64,000 nucleotides of DNA from Sabethes cyaneus. Lineage: Eukaryota > Arthropoda > Insecta > Diptera > Culicidae. The stretch's first letter is position 1. Each line of letters begins with the position of its first letter. The stretch lies in assembly GCF_943734655.1 (NCBI RefSeq), contig NC_071353.1, forward strand, positions 139,723,907-139,787,906, given 5' to 3'. A model generated the notes under the pieces. The model had not been told where the DNA came from. It saw nothing but the letters and a program-made list of their open reading frames with translations, and ran no database searches. Below, piece after piece: positions 21,521-33,315 of the stretch. The translations under genes and the position numbers were made by a program.

Positions 21521-21705
21521 TATGACTCCAACGCCTGCAGAACAGCGAACAACCATTGACCCGCCTCATCAACCCAGCAACGAGGTTTGGATGAATTCGA
21601 GACCACTTACGTACATCCCACAGATAGAATTACAACCTGCGGTACGGAATGAGGGTAATAAATTAACTATCACGTAAGTTGTCGACAGAAATTGATATTC
21701 TAGGG

Positions 21706-21830
21706 CAATCTTTCTCAACTTGTGGTTCGTGAACCCCCAGGGGTTCGCCAAAATTCTTTATTCACAGCAAAATAGTATATGGAATTCCGCCGTGGGGCCA
21801 AGGGGAACCAAAAAAGGTTGTGAACTACTG
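21706..21830. mobile_element. 125-bp hAT-type MITE with 8-bp TSD
   Basis: Ends CAATCTTTCTCAAC (left) and GTTGTGAACTACTG (right) are imperfect inverted repeats. They are bounded by TTCTAGGG (21,698-21,705) and TTCTAAGG (21,831-21,838), an 8-bp duplication with one mismatch. The interior GAACCCCCAGGGGTTC is a short palindrome. The TTTCTCAAC...GTTG layout is familiar from hAT MITEs in many animals. Confidence 0.75.
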
Positions 21831-21839
21831 TTCTAAGGA

Positions 21840-22971
21840 CAACTAGACCCAGGATTTGGTACAAACCGGTGCGGCATTTGAAACTCGGGCAACTAGTGGT
21901 CATAACCAGCCTCGAGAGTGGCAAGTGCGACGGGGATGGGAGTGAGCACGCCCGAAGGAACTATTAGCCGACCGGCTACCAGGTTGGCCCCACGAGACGT
22001 TCAAGATATGCCAACAGAACCTAAAATTAAGGACCTCTGGGACTAACGCCGTGGGGGGGAGGGGTATTGCTCCTGTGCAGCATCCCTTGAATTCTGGTCA
22101 GAATTACCTTCAGATGTTAAATGGGCAATTGACAGCGGAGCTGTTAGTTCAATAAAGAAACACGGAAAAAATAGGAAGAAAGTATGACAAAAGCGACGAA
22201 AGAAACAGGTCTAAAATGCTTTGAAATCATACTTGTACATATTTGAATCAAATCGGGGCATTTTAGCTGTTTAAGTATGCAGAACGAAGCAAAAATGGAA
22301 CGATAATAAACGTGATACTTGGACTTCCAAATCTACGAGAGGTACCTACCATATTCATGGAATTAATTTATTTGTTTCTATTAGTTTGTATGGATATTTA
22401 TCGTCGTTTGCTTTAGTGCCTCGTTTTGTCGCAAAATATTTCGTACAAGCCTTTTCCCGCAAATGGCCAAATTTACGTTTCGCCTTTTGGGTTGGCTGTC
22501 AGGTAGTTTGGCATTGGGGTTTCTGACCGCAATAGAGTGTCTCAAAAAGTATCTGTCTCTGAGCAAGTGTATAAGTAAGAATTTCAGGACGGACCCATCT
22601 TTAGAGAACATGAAACCTGGAAACTTTTGAAGGTTAACGATTGGAATCTCGGCACTTGTCCAGATTCTTTATGACGTCGTAGATTCAAATGGTAGATAAA
22701 CTCAACTCTACTTGAATATTTAGATCAAAACGATTACAATTGGACCCTTTTTTGTGCTATTAGAAACAGAAACAACTGTTTGAAAGCGATAATTCACAAC
22801 GATCCTTATGCTGCTGTGCTATCCCAATTAAACCTGCTAGAACAAAAAGATTCTCTGGCCACGAACTGCGCACGAACTAGGTGGAAGACTTATTACGAGC
22901 GCACAAGTTGGCAGTTCGTGGCGATATGATTAATGGCCCGGTTGGGGAAAAAACTTTCCTTTATGCAAAAT
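21840..22971. other. Unclassified sequence, no gene recognised
   Basis: A GC-richer piece at 21,840-22,080 (with a G8 run near 22,052) could be an old transposon end. Minus-strand frames at 21,715-21,924 and 22,381-22,611 carry no motif I know. The remainder is unique. Confidence 0.35.
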
Positions 22972-23290
22972 TTATTGTTGTTTCGCAAACTCCCGCTTGC
23001 GAATCGGTCGCGTATGCATTGCCTGTGAGCCAACCAAATTTGGGATTATTTTACACTTAGGCGTGCCAACAGGAGGAAACTTTTCCTGGATAAAAGCAAT
23101 ATGGTAGGTAACAACAAACATGACAACCCAAATGTAGGTAAATTTAATCAGGTGCATGATTCCCGTAGGGTGTGTTACAGAACGGCTGCTTCTCGGAGGA
23201 TCCATGAGTTCGCCATTTTCCAACAGCAGGCTCATTTGCTTGTCCGCGAAGGCGTACTGCACGAAGTTGGTTGACTTTTAAACAACATTC
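22972..23290 (-). CDS. Candidate host exon or protein relic with one membrane segment
   Basis: A minus-strand frame of about 100 codons runs from just after a TAA at about 23,280 to a TAA stop at 22,972-22,974. It has no internal ATG forced as start. The frame is preceded by TTAAAAG, a possible splice acceptor, so it may be a 3'-terminal exon. Middle residues IWVVMFVVTYHIAFI form one strongly hydrophobic helix with charged flanks. Upstream are ENGELMDPPRSSR and HPTGIMHLIKF, and the tail is basic. The stop overlaps AATAAA on the minus strand, a possible polyadenylation signal. Amino-acid use looks more protein-like than other frames in the window. I do not recognise the family. It could also be a pseudogene or chance. 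Confidence 0.25.
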
Positions 23291-25050
23291 AACGACGCCG
23301 CCTGAAGCTCTCGAGATCGCAAAGGCCACGTGGTGCCAAGCTACGACGCGGTACGAAGAAGAATATTAAACCTGACAAAACAATGCCGTTGAAGTCGAAG
23401 TTGAAGTTTGCGTCACGTTTAGGTAGGTACAACTTACAAACACAAAACGGAAATCATGCGATCTGACATGGAATTCGAAATGGTAAAAGTTGAAAGATAA
23501 AACTTGGACGCGCTGCTGGATGCAATATGACGCGCTTCACGTCGCGGGAAAGCGCGAGAGAAGTTTGGACCACCGACGCCACCGACCGACCGGCGCGTAA
23601 CCCCAAGTTGGTGGATGTTTTCCTCACGTTTTCATATATTTTCAAATACTTTCAACATTACTTATGTGCATTATTCATGATTTATTGTTAGTTGGCAAGT
23701 GGAACATTACAATGATAGATTGTATTATTCATCGCTTTTTTTGGATGTTCGATGGCATTGGAAAATTATAATTGAGCTCTTTAGAAAACTGTATCACATG
23801 TTCCGAATTTTAAAACTAGAAGCCATTCAGTAATATTCATAAGCACAACTACGGGATGGGAACTATGTGCATGCTCAACTCGGTTGCAAACGGACCGATT
23901 GTGTTGGCTTGCCGACTGGATTCGGCTCGGCTGTAATCGACTGTACGGAAGCGGAGCGAAAAGCTCAAACCACAGAATGAGTACTTTTCCAACCACTTCC
24001 CAGCCATTAGAGCTACCCATGATGTGCGAAGTGCGGAGTGGATGCGATGGGTGGTGTTTTCCTGGCAGCAATTTCGTAATAGTTTCGGACTGGTCTTTCG
24101 GCTGCAGGCTGCTACTGACCAATCCTCGAATCACAATTGCCCACGACATGTGCGCCGCGCTGAGGGTGGAAAATAGGGATAGCAAGTTATGAATTATCCA
24201 ATAGCAATTATGCGTTGGCATACTAACGAGAAACACTGTGTGTGGTCCACCGGGTGCCGTGATTTTGCGAGGAAAAGTGCTAGGCTCGATCACCAACTGG
24301 GCTGTCATTGTTGGATGATAGTAAAAAAAACTTCAAATTCAATTACGTACAATTGCCGTAAGGCAAGACTTAGCCTAATGAATGCATTCAGCTAGCTATG
24401 TCCTAAGGAAGCAAAATAACATTTTGCCCTAGAGAATGGTCCGCCAGTCAAAGGAAAGTTCCCACACGGAGCGCACGACGAGGATGACGACGACGACAGC
24501 AAACATATTTGTGCACAATCAACGCGTTGGTTGGACGAACAAAATAGAACAAATATGCTTTCATATCTCGGTGCAGAACCGGCTTATATGGATACAAAGC
24601 AATTGTACTCGGTCGGTACCATGATATTATTCATGCTTTCCGCTCCATGCTGAAAGCATGCACGCTGGTTTGATTAGTTGATTGCATCCAACCGTACTAA
24701 ACAACCTGTCTACAAGTATGTGCTTGCTCACTTTAGTGGCTGGTTTTAGGAGAGGAACTTTACTCTATGTTCCAGTACGGACTATTTAGTTCCACTTGTA
24801 ATTCCAGTTGTAATTTCGTGAAAAAGAGAACTGTTAGGGCAATAATTGTCCCAGGTATCTATTTATTTTTAAATAAGATCCTTACACTTTTTAAACAAAA
24901 TGTTAAGTTTAACAGTTTTGTTCAATACCTAAACTTTATTTAAACAACTATTCTTAACAATTATATGGGTAATATTTTCTCGGTCATTTAAAAGTGGTCA
25001 AAACTTTCTCTCTCCGTAAAAAGATATGAATAAAAGAGCTGAAATTATCG
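23291..25050. other. Unique, GC-richer sequence without a recognisable gene
   Basis: Includes a 175-codon minus frame (23,781-24,308) opposite a 102-codon plus frame (23,884-24,192). Neither carries a known motif. A (GAC)n-rich stretch lies near 24,480. A 17-bp block, CCTGTCTACAAGTATGT, at 24,705-24,721 recurs at 25,445-25,461, at the right edge of the next MITE. Confidence 0.4.
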
Positions 25051-25058
25051 TCTACAAG

Positions 25059-25448
25059 CAGGCTTGACATACACTTTTCGCTCCGATTTTGCTCTTTTGA
25101 TTACTGCATCTCAACCAAGCAAAATTTTAAAAACTGATGTATGGGGCGTTTGTAGAACTTGTTAATATCTATAATATTGCTGAATTAAGTATTACTGTGC
25201 ATTTTGTATTTATGGCGCTATAAGGCTGCTACCCTCTTGGTAGCAAAAAGTGCGCTCTTTTTGCTACCAACAGCATTGCTGCCCTACAGCGCCGTAAATA
25301 CTGAAGATAAAACTTTACTTTCTTCAGCAATATTATAGATAATTACAAGCTCTACAAATGTCCCATACACCACTTTTTCAAATTCTGCTTGGCTGAGGAG
25401 CAGTAATCAAAAGAGCAAAATCAAAGCGAAAAGTGTATGCCAAGCCTG
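25059..25448. mobile_element. 390-bp palindromic MITE, hAT-like, 8-bp TSD
   Basis: Perfect 8-bp duplication TCTACAAG at 25,051-25,058 and 25,449-25,456. Terminal CAGGCTTGACATACACTTTT pairs with AAAAGTGTATGCCAAGCCTG. The two arms (about 180 bp each) remain complementary to a centre near 25,250, with TATTGCTGAA / TTCAGCAATA and GGTAGCAAAAAG / CTTTTTGCTACC inside. No coding capacity. Confidence 0.85.
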
Positions 25449-25460
25449 TCTACAAGTATG

Positions 25461-25842
25461 TAGCGAAGACTATCATCATACAGTCAGCAGATTTGACAGA
25501 AACTGTGGTACTAAATTTTTGCAACTAGCTAAAGATCCCTGTGCGCATTTTATTCTATCGATTCAATTCATCCTCTCTGTCTCGAGCAGCACAATTTTCA
25601 GGTTCTCACGAATGCTGCCATGATGAGACTGATCTGTTCTGCTTTCACCGGCCTGACCATGCACTCCCAAGATCCTCCCAAGTGGGACGTTCACTCTACT
25701 GAAGCTCATTCCGTTGTTTGTACAGAACGTCACTGATGAGCCTCTGCCAGCAACAAATCTTCGCATAATCATTACCCACGACCGATTGGCTTCATGCGTT
25801 TTGGGACACTTTCAAAGACACTGCACTTGTCGATACGTGGTT
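25461..25842. other. Unique sequence
   Basis: No feature recognised. The small minus frame at 25,563-25,772 has no motif. Confidence 0.35.
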
Positions 25843-27882
25843 GACATCCCAGCAACTCGGTCGGTATAACTTAATTCTAAATGAGATAAACGTCAGCATA
25901 TAAGGTCTATCAAATCATATATCATGCGCAGAAACGGCATATACATGCAAAAGTGGAGGCGATATACATGATTTAGTTCTTCAGAATAATTGACAATGCT
26001 GACAAAATAAAACAGTTTATACGACTGAGCCGATTGACTGGATTGCATTTCGATACAGTTACGATAATATTTCTACTCTACCCTTCGCCTTTCCCCATGT
26101 GGTAAATGGCAAGTGTCAAAAATTGCATACAGAGCAGGCTATTTATAGCCAAATATTCGCCCTGAAAGTTAATGAGACAAAAAAGTAAAAGCTTTGCTGA
26201 AAGCTTTTTTTCATAAGCTTCCAGATATTACCGACCTGTCACAATATTTAACTTTTTTGTTTATATCATTTAAAACAAAGCTGTACTCACCTGGTTTAGA
26301 ACCATGAATCACCCGTACCGCAGTATTTGTTCATTACCTTTAAGCTACTGGTACATCAGTACCTCAATGATATTTTTGCACATCTTAAACCGAAGTCATC
26401 GTCCATGTAAGCAATGAGATCTTATCTGATGCATTGAACATGTAAGTACGGATTTGATTTATTCTCATCCGACATACGAGTTTGTGTCAATTGTGACTGA
26501 ATTACAGTGTCGTAAATAAGTTTGCATTTGATCGTTTATTTTAATGATAATGCTGACTTCATGGAATGATATGCAGTACCTTTGTTAGAATTCCGTGGTA
26601 CAGATTGTTGTAAATATACATTAGAATACGTTATATGCATATTCATATTTGATTACATGGAGATAAATTATCTCAAATCTCAGATAATAATCAGATAATA
26701 ATTATCAGAATAAAAATCTCAGATAATATTATTTAAGTTCAAGTACAAAATGTTGTCTGTTATTTCAGAAGCTCTTAAAAAAATTAAAAGTTATTTAAAA
26801 TAGAATGCTGAACATTTAGATGCTATAGGACAGCTCAAAATTGCTTACAACAATAAGCATCAAACATTATTTTTTACTGTACCAGTTTAATGCTGAATGC
26901 CTTTTTCCAATTCCACTTAACATTTGCATTTCTCCCGAAAAGCCATAAGATGCGCTGATATTAAGGCATTTAGATTAGCGGAATGGATCATAATATAGAC
27001 TTGTCCAGTTCTGAGAAATACTCTCCTTGGTAAATTTTAAGATTTCCGTTCGTTCACTTACCTATCAGAGAAATATCTAAAAAATTATAAGTTTCTATTT
27101 TCAACATTTTTAATTTTTAAAACGTTACGTTACGTAGTTTTAATACGCCAAAAAAACAATCAAACTCCTCAAAGAGTAATTTTTCAAAAAGATCTTTTAT
27201 TATCTTGTCAGTATGTCTTAATCATTATATGCTTGCTGCTTAATATTTAGGCGGGCTTATTTGAATTATTAACATTTTTAAAATAGTTTTTCAAACCAGA
27301 TAATGGTTTTCTGAATATTCCGCCACAATAAAAATAAGTTCAATTTTAACAGAAGAAATAAATAGAAATTTAAATTTAAAATAAAAGCGAAGAAACGGTT
27401 AATCTGCAAATCTGCATTAAGAACGTATCCTTGAAATCTCTCTATTTTGTTGTTTTTGTTGTAAAGAAATAACAACAAATTTGAACGTGTTTTGATGCAA
27501 ATCATATTTTAATGCATCTAGAATCTCATGATTATCACTGTTTGTATATAAATCTAAAACGATGTCATATGAGACATTTTGCAAAACATAATCCGATGAA
27601 AACTGTAATTAAATACGATTACATCTTCATGATAGCCATTGTTGGTAACTAAATCTAAGAAATCGTCCTATGCGATATTCGCTTAGCATAACCCGACTAT
27701 CTTTCGACCTATTTACGATTTTTACTATGAATTCGTATATCAATCATCGTGTGCATTACATACGATGAAATTTACACAATGTGCTTACAACATGTGTACA
27801 TTTATACGAGTCCGATGTGATATCCATTTATATAAGATTAAATCTCGACATGAATATACGATATCTGGTTTGCTGGGATGTC
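25843..27882. mobile_element. Candidate 2-kb element bounded by GACATCCCAGCAA inverted repeats
   Basis: A perfect 13-bp inverted repeat, GACATCCCAGCAA, lies at 25,843-25,855 and 27,870-27,882, with GTGGT just outside on both sides. Interior sequence near the left end (AAAGTGGAGGCGATATACATG) matches the TA-flanked MITE at 39,974-40,364 (AAAGTGGAGGCAATATACGT), so part of the interval belongs to that family. The middle is AT-rich with no transposase. The terminal repeats are short, so the pairing may be fortuitous or the element may contain later insertions. Confidence 0.4.
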
Positions 27883-28240
27883 ACCACCGGATGGCTTGCC
27901 CAGACATAAAGAGAAGGTGGAGGACCAATCTTGCAAAAGCAAGTTTTGGCCGGAAAACCATCAAGTAATCTTTCTTACGCAATTAATTTATTTATCACAA
28001 AAAAACTAGAAGATATACAACCCTTAGGGTTGTACGAAAGGGTGACGTAGGACTATATCAGATCGTTAGTTCAAAGACTAATGTAAAGTGCATTTCTGGC
28101 ATATGTATGTTTATAACCATCTGTGAGTGTCATTGTTTTAGTGAATGTCTCAAAGAGAAGAGCGAAATATTCAGATTCTATGCTTCGTTGAATGCAATGG
28201 TGAGTTTGAAAATACGTGGATGGCGGCTCATAGGGGTTGT
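27883..28240. other. Unique sequence
   Basis: No feature recognised. Confidence 0.3.
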
Positions 28241-28249
28241 ACCTGCAAC

Positions 28250-28570
28250 CATTGAGACACAGGTATTTTTTTAAAATAGTAATGAATGTATTTCATTTGT
28301 ATGGGAGCCCACTCTCTTTGAGGAGAGAATAGTCTCAATATACCATAGAAAAAATTAAGAACCCCCACATGACAAATTTGATTCCATTTGCTTGAAATTT
28401 GTATTTCATTTGTACGGGAGCCCCCTTCTCACGGGGAGACGGGTCTCTAACTATCATAAGAACCTTCTCCGGCCCCAAAAACCCCTGCATGCAAATTTTC
28501 ACGCCGATCGGTTCAGTAGTTTCTGAGTTTATAAGGAACATACAGACAGACAGACGGACAACTCATTCGG
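28250..28570 (-). mobile_element. Helentron-like fragment, 5' part, reverse orientation
   Basis: Reverse-complement relative of the left end of the element at 54,301. It carries TTTGTACGGGAGCC, then CCGATCGGTTCAGTAGTTTC, then TATAAGGAACATACAGACAGACAGAC, i.e. the TCTGTCTG-type 5' end read backwards. One to two minisatellite units remain. The terminal TCTA is not preserved. Confidence 0.7.
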
Positions 28571-28629
28571 ACCCAACTGTAGGTAAGTAATAGAGGTCAG
28601 TAGACCTAGAAAACCAAATGAACCAAGAC

Positions 28630-30140
28630 AGAGGTGATTTCTGCGAAGGGCTGCAGATAGTCTTTGGTGGTCTTGTTATTGTCTGTTATGTTTTATGGAA
28701 GAGTCTAAAATTTCTCGAGTTCGACTAGTTTTGAGTTACGCAAAAATTTCTGTTTTGTTTTGTATGAGAGTCCTTATTATTTGTATGGGAGCCCGCCTCT
28801 TATCGTGGGGAGGGTTCATCATTTCCCTCGTAAAGAGGGGAGGGGTCTCAATTCACCATAGAAACAAAATTTTCACCAAAAACACCCTACACCCCAAATA
28901 TGTTTCCATTTCCTTGATTATTTCTCGAGTTAAGCGGAAATTTGTATTTCATTTGTATGGGAGCCCCCCTCCTAAAATGGGGAGGGTTCCTAGTTCATCA
29001 TAGAAAAAATTCTTGCCTCCAAAAACCTTCACATGTCGAATTTGATTCCATTTGCTTGATTAGTTCTCGAGTTATGAGGGGCTATCCACAGCTTAGAGGG
29101 GGGTGGGGGGGTACGTGAATGTCCACGCTTGTCCACGAAGCCCACGAATGTCCAGAAAATGTCCACGTGGACAAGCGACATTTTTTGCAATAAATAGAAC
29201 TTTCATTTGTGCCTTTTGAATTAATTAAAATTAGGTCACGACGTGTATTGTATTTTGCCTTACTATCAAATGCAGCTCGACACGAAAAAGAAAATCCATT
29301 GACAACGTATTTGAAAAATAACCCGTCTTCCTAAAATTTCACGAACCACAACGGAGAGGTCTTGTGATGTGTTAAAGTCAGCGACCAAGCTAAGGTACTC
29401 TAGTTGAACAGGGGTTGAAGCAGATGAATCTTCAAGCGAAGATACAGCTGAAACAGGCTTTCCTATAGCCCATCATTTATTTGCAGTGGACAAGATCAGC
29501 ATGGATAGAAGAACTAGATCTAGATAACATGCCTAGTTTAGCTTGCTTTTACGTAAGCTTTTTTCTTAATTTTTTTATATTACAGAATAACGCAAATGAA
29601 AACAAAATTGAGCACAGAATTTCACATAAGAAAAAAAAAATGTCCACGTGGCCAAACAATGGAGGGGGGTGGGGTGGTTGAGTCGATGTCCACGCTTGTC
29701 CACGGAGGGGGAGGGGGGTGTTGAAAATTGGCATTTTTGTGTCCACGTGGTATCTGAATGGACCCTGAGGAAATTTGTATTTCATTTGTATGGGAGCCCC
29801 CCCCCCCTCCTAAAGGGGGGAGGGGTAATATTTCCCCTCCTAAATAGGGGAAGGGTTTCAATGCGCCAGAGAAAAAATTCTTATCTCCAAAAATACCCAC
29901 ATGCCAAATTGGGATCCATTTGCCTGATTAGTTCTCGAGTTATGCAGAAATTTGACTTTCATTTGTATGGGAGCCCCCCTTCTTAGTGGGGGGAGGGATT
30001 ACTAACCATCATAAGAACCTTCCCTGGCCCCGAAAACCGCCACATGCAAATTTTTACGCTGATCGGTTCAGTAATTTTCGATTCTATAAGGAACATACGC
30101 ACAGACAGGCAGAAATTCATTTTTATAGGTGTAGATTTAT
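28630..30140 (-). mobile_element. Helentron-like element, reverse orientation, split by an insertion
   Basis: Reverse-complement homologue of 54,301-56,660. It starts at the post-satellite block (GTCTTTGGTGGTCTTGTTATT) and passes through several 143-bp-type units. It ends with TATAAGGAACATACGCACAGAC and TTCATTTTTATAGGTGTAGA, which on the minus strand is a TCTACACCTATAAAAATG-type 5' terminus. The CTAG 3' end is missing. A 686-bp insertion (29,080-29,765) splits one unit. Confidence 0.75.
29080..29765. mobile_element. 686-bp insertion with 5-bp TSD, GTCCACG-rich ends
   Basis: The host repeat normally reads GAGTTATGAGGAAATTTG. Here TGAGG is present at both 29,075-29,079 and 29,766-29,770, defining the insertion exactly. 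Ends are GGCTATCCAC and GAATGGACCC, weakly inverted. Sub-terminal regions on both sides carry GTCCACGCTTGTCCACG and GTCCACGTGG with G-rich runs. The interior is AT-rich with an A10 run near 29,631 and no recognisable transposase. Confidence 0.8.
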
Positions 30141-30184
30141 ATGGGAGCCCCCCTCTTAGTGTGGACCCCCACTGAACTGAACTT

Positions 30185-30530
30185 TGAGAAGCGGGTAAAT
30201 TGGGAAAAATAGACTATTCTTGCATTTTCGCACAGTAAGGATTGGTTGGGATTTGATTCTTCTGATGTTTTGACAACATTTGGAAGTAATGTGACTTCCT
30301 TTCACGGGCGGCAAATAAGTTTTTATACTGTTTAATTAGCTTTTGTCATGATTTTTGGAGATAATAGGGCAAAACGGACATCTTTCCAAAGATAGCACAA
30401 GATGGAACTATCACCAAGCGACTCCTTGCATTTTTACGTAGCAATAGGTATCTTGTAAGATTTCAAACCAGCGGCTTCTAATTATTGGGATTATGAGCTA
30501 ATTTTTTCCCATTGTGCAATGGCTGATAGG
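30185..30530 (+). repeat. Dispersed repeat D2, copy 1
   Basis: Homologous in order to 60,118-60,395 (direct) and 58,985-59,262 (inverted). Shared blocks include GATGTTTTGACAA, CAAATAAGTTTT, TACTGTTTAATTAGCTT, and TAAGATTTCAAACCAGCGGC. Confidence 0.8.
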
Positions 30531-30700
30531 AGGAGGATTTTGTAGCAGTAAAATTACCGAGTCTGCTTTGACACGCGAGTGGTCGTGAGTTCGAATCCTA
30601 GCAGAATCAGGCCATTTTATGTCAAAGTGACTTTAGCATTCTCAGGCTCCTCATTGCACTTCCTTCATGCTAAGTTCTAGATTACTCCGATGAAGTTTCT
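30530..30700 (+). repeat. Possible tRNA-derived SINE fragment
   Basis: Contains GTGAGTTCGAATCCTAGCAG, a B-box-like GTTCGAATCC, with a weak tRNA-like region upstream and unrelated sequence downstream. It is single-copy in this window, so the assignment is tentative. Confidence 0.35.
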
Positions 30701-30949
30701 TTGACAGTGTACTGATCAGAAGAACATAGTTAGTACTCGCCAAAAACGGCTATATTTGGCGATAGCAGTGGCGTATAAGAGACGAAGTGGATAAAGTAGT
30801 GGAAGTTTTGAAGCGAGGTTAAAGCCAAAATACACATAAGCACGTTTAAAATTCCTTACAAAAATGTCGCTCGCTCAATAGCGATGTAGCAAAAAGAAAC
30901 GCATCACAGACTACAGCCAATTCTCGGGCGATATCACAATAGGTGGTCG

Positions 30950-31235
30950 CAGTGACGAGTCCATACAAGGAAAAAATAGCTTATGAAAAACATTAAATTT
31001 TGGCCGAAAGATTTGTGGTACCCTAGCACTCCGGAGCTTAACCCGTTAGATTATTCGATTTGGGCGTATGTATAATAAGGCACAAGCCTACAAAACGTCC
31101 CACCCTACAATGAAGACCCTGAAGTCGATGTTGGGGAACTATGTCTGAATGGTGTGCTCCAGCTTTCGGCGTCGTCTTGAGGATGTCATTGATAAACATA
31201 TCGAGTGAATTTGTTCGGAAGGGCCTAATAGAGAT
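30950..31235 (+). pseudogene. Tc1/mariner-superfamily transposase C-terminal relic
   Basis: Conceptual translation gives FWPKDLWYPSTPELNPLDYS followed by IWAYV, the third catalytic block of a Tc1/mariner DDE transposase of the SPDLNPLDY type. After a one-step frame change come KTSHPTMKTLK and then FRRRLEDVIDKHIE, the usual C-terminal helix and end. At least one frameshift near 31,070 and an in-frame TGA near 31,148 kill it. The NPLDY signature suggests a maT or D37-like lineage. The N-terminal DNA-binding half is absent or unrecognisable. Confidence 0.7.
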
Positions 31236-31303
31236 AACTGAGCTCGATAATGCTTCTCGAAATTTCGATACATAAGACAAAAATTTGTTGAGTTGTTCAA
31301 TGA

Positions 31304-31640
<337 letters not shown>

Positions 31641-31653
31641 GTTTACTTATATA

Positions 31654-32886
31654 CTATACATGATTCCTATGGCTAAGTCGTAGTTTAATTTGGATTCTAG
31701 ACATAGTGATTTCAATTCTTTCGCAATTTTGATTATAAAGGCGCATCGTGTTATTGACTGGTCCATTTTTCGCATAATTAGTCTTATATGATTTTTCCAT
31801 AAATATTTTTCTAGTTCTAAGGTTACGACACGGCGCATAAAAGTTTAATTGAGAAAGCAATTCTGCTGACTGGATGCGTTGAGAAATAATGTCATTGATA
31901 AAGTAAAGCATTGCATGTTCGCGACGTTCTTCGTATATGGATGAGCATGCAGCGTGCTTTATAAGATGGTAATGGAAATACTGTTCAGTTAAGTTTTCGA
32001 AGCGCGTGTAGTAGAAATTGTATCTGAACAGATTCCATGCGTTCTTCGTGTAACGCAGTATGTGGGTGCCATACAATATTTCAATATTCCAGAATAGGTC
32101 TTACATATGTAATGTATAAAAGTTTTATTGTGTATGGGTCTTTGAAATCATGACTAAAGCGTTTAATTAAGCCCAGCATTCTATTTGCTTTGTTAATAAT
32201 GGTATTGTAATGTTCTGTAAATGTTAGTTTAGAGTCTAAGATTACTCCTAGATCCCTTACAATTTTACATTTTGGTACAATATTGTTTCCTAAATACATG
32301 TCAATAGAGGGAGTTGGAATTTTCCTGCTAAATGCTATTGAGTTACATTTTTTTACGTTCAGGTTTAGTAAAGATTTGTTGCACCAAGTGTTGACTGCAT
32401 TGACTTCATTCTGAAATACCGCGACGTCATGGGTATTTTTTATTTGCATATATATATTTTCATGTCTGCATATACAAGTACTTTTGAGTGGTTGTTAAGT
32501 ATAAAGGAAATGTCATTTACGTGCAAAATGAAAAGAAGTGGCCCTAAGTGAGAACCTTGGAGAACCCCAGAGGTGATTTGAATAGGGTCCTAGTGGGCAG
32601 TTTGAAAGCGAACAATTTGTTTGCGTTCCGTTAAATATGACTGAAGCCATTTCAAGAGCGTCGGTTCTATTACAATTTTTCCTAACTTGAAGATTAATAA
32701 TGGAATGTCTTTTCCGTCAAATGCCTTACCAAAGTCCGTGTAAATAGCTTCAGCGTGGTTGCCATTGTCCATTGCATTCAGCGTATAAGTTACAAATTCC
32801 AGAAGATTTGAGGCAGTAGAGCGGCGTTTAAAAAAGCCGTGTTGCTGACTTGTAATTCTGTGTTTTACCTGTTGAAATTTTTTCAT
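31654..32886 (-). pseudogene. Reverse transcriptase remnant with one catalytic Asp codon missing
   Basis: Three long frames (32,590-32,886, 32,081-32,449 and 31,654-32,076) are joined by frameshifts near 32,585 and 32,080. The polymerase active-site box reads YADMKIY where related elements read YADDMKI. One codon is lost exactly at the second aspartate, so the copy would be inactive even without the frameshifts. Downstream, NLNVKKCNSIAFSR and DLGVILDSKLTF are well preserved. The C-terminal part (YEERREHAMLYFINDI) matches the usual tail of Jockey/CR1-type elements. Confidence 0.75.
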
Positions 32887-33045
32887 TTACAATTGATTCA
32901 AATAGTTTAGATGCAAGAGATAATGGCAATTCCACGGTAGTTTCGGATGTCTGATTTTGTTCCTGATTTGAAGATAGGGACTATATACGAAGATTTCCAT
33001 ATTTCCGGGAATTTTTTTATTTTTCAGAGACATGTTAAACTTGTA

Positions 33046-33315
33046 CACTGAAGTCGCTTTTTACGCGGTTTGTTTTTCTCGCGACTATTTTTACGCGAAT
33101 TTCGGAATTTACGCGGGTTTTTTACGCGATTTTCGGAATTTACGCGGATATGCTCAAAACGCGTAATGTTGAAGTCCACAAAGTTATTTTACGCGAAATT
33201 TTGGTTTTTTTTACGCGAATTTTGGAATTTACGCGGTTTTTTTACGCGACTTTCGGAATTTACGCGGTTTTGATTTACGCGCGACGTATCCTTCGCGTAA
33301 AAAGTGACTTGAGTG
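33046..33315. mobile_element. 270-bp MITE with TA TSD and internal TTTACGCG repeats
   Basis: Ends CACTGAAGTCGCTTTTTACG and its near reverse complement (CGTAAAAAGTGACTTGAGTG) are flanked by TA at 33,044-33,045 and 33,316-33,317. The interior consists of TTTTTACGCGAATTTCGGAA-like units of about 30 bp. It is inserted in the minus-strand LINE. Confidence 0.85.

Noticed and set aside
23781..24308. 175-codon minus frame
   Set aside because: Opposed by a 102-codon plus frame; no motif, signal or family resemblance.
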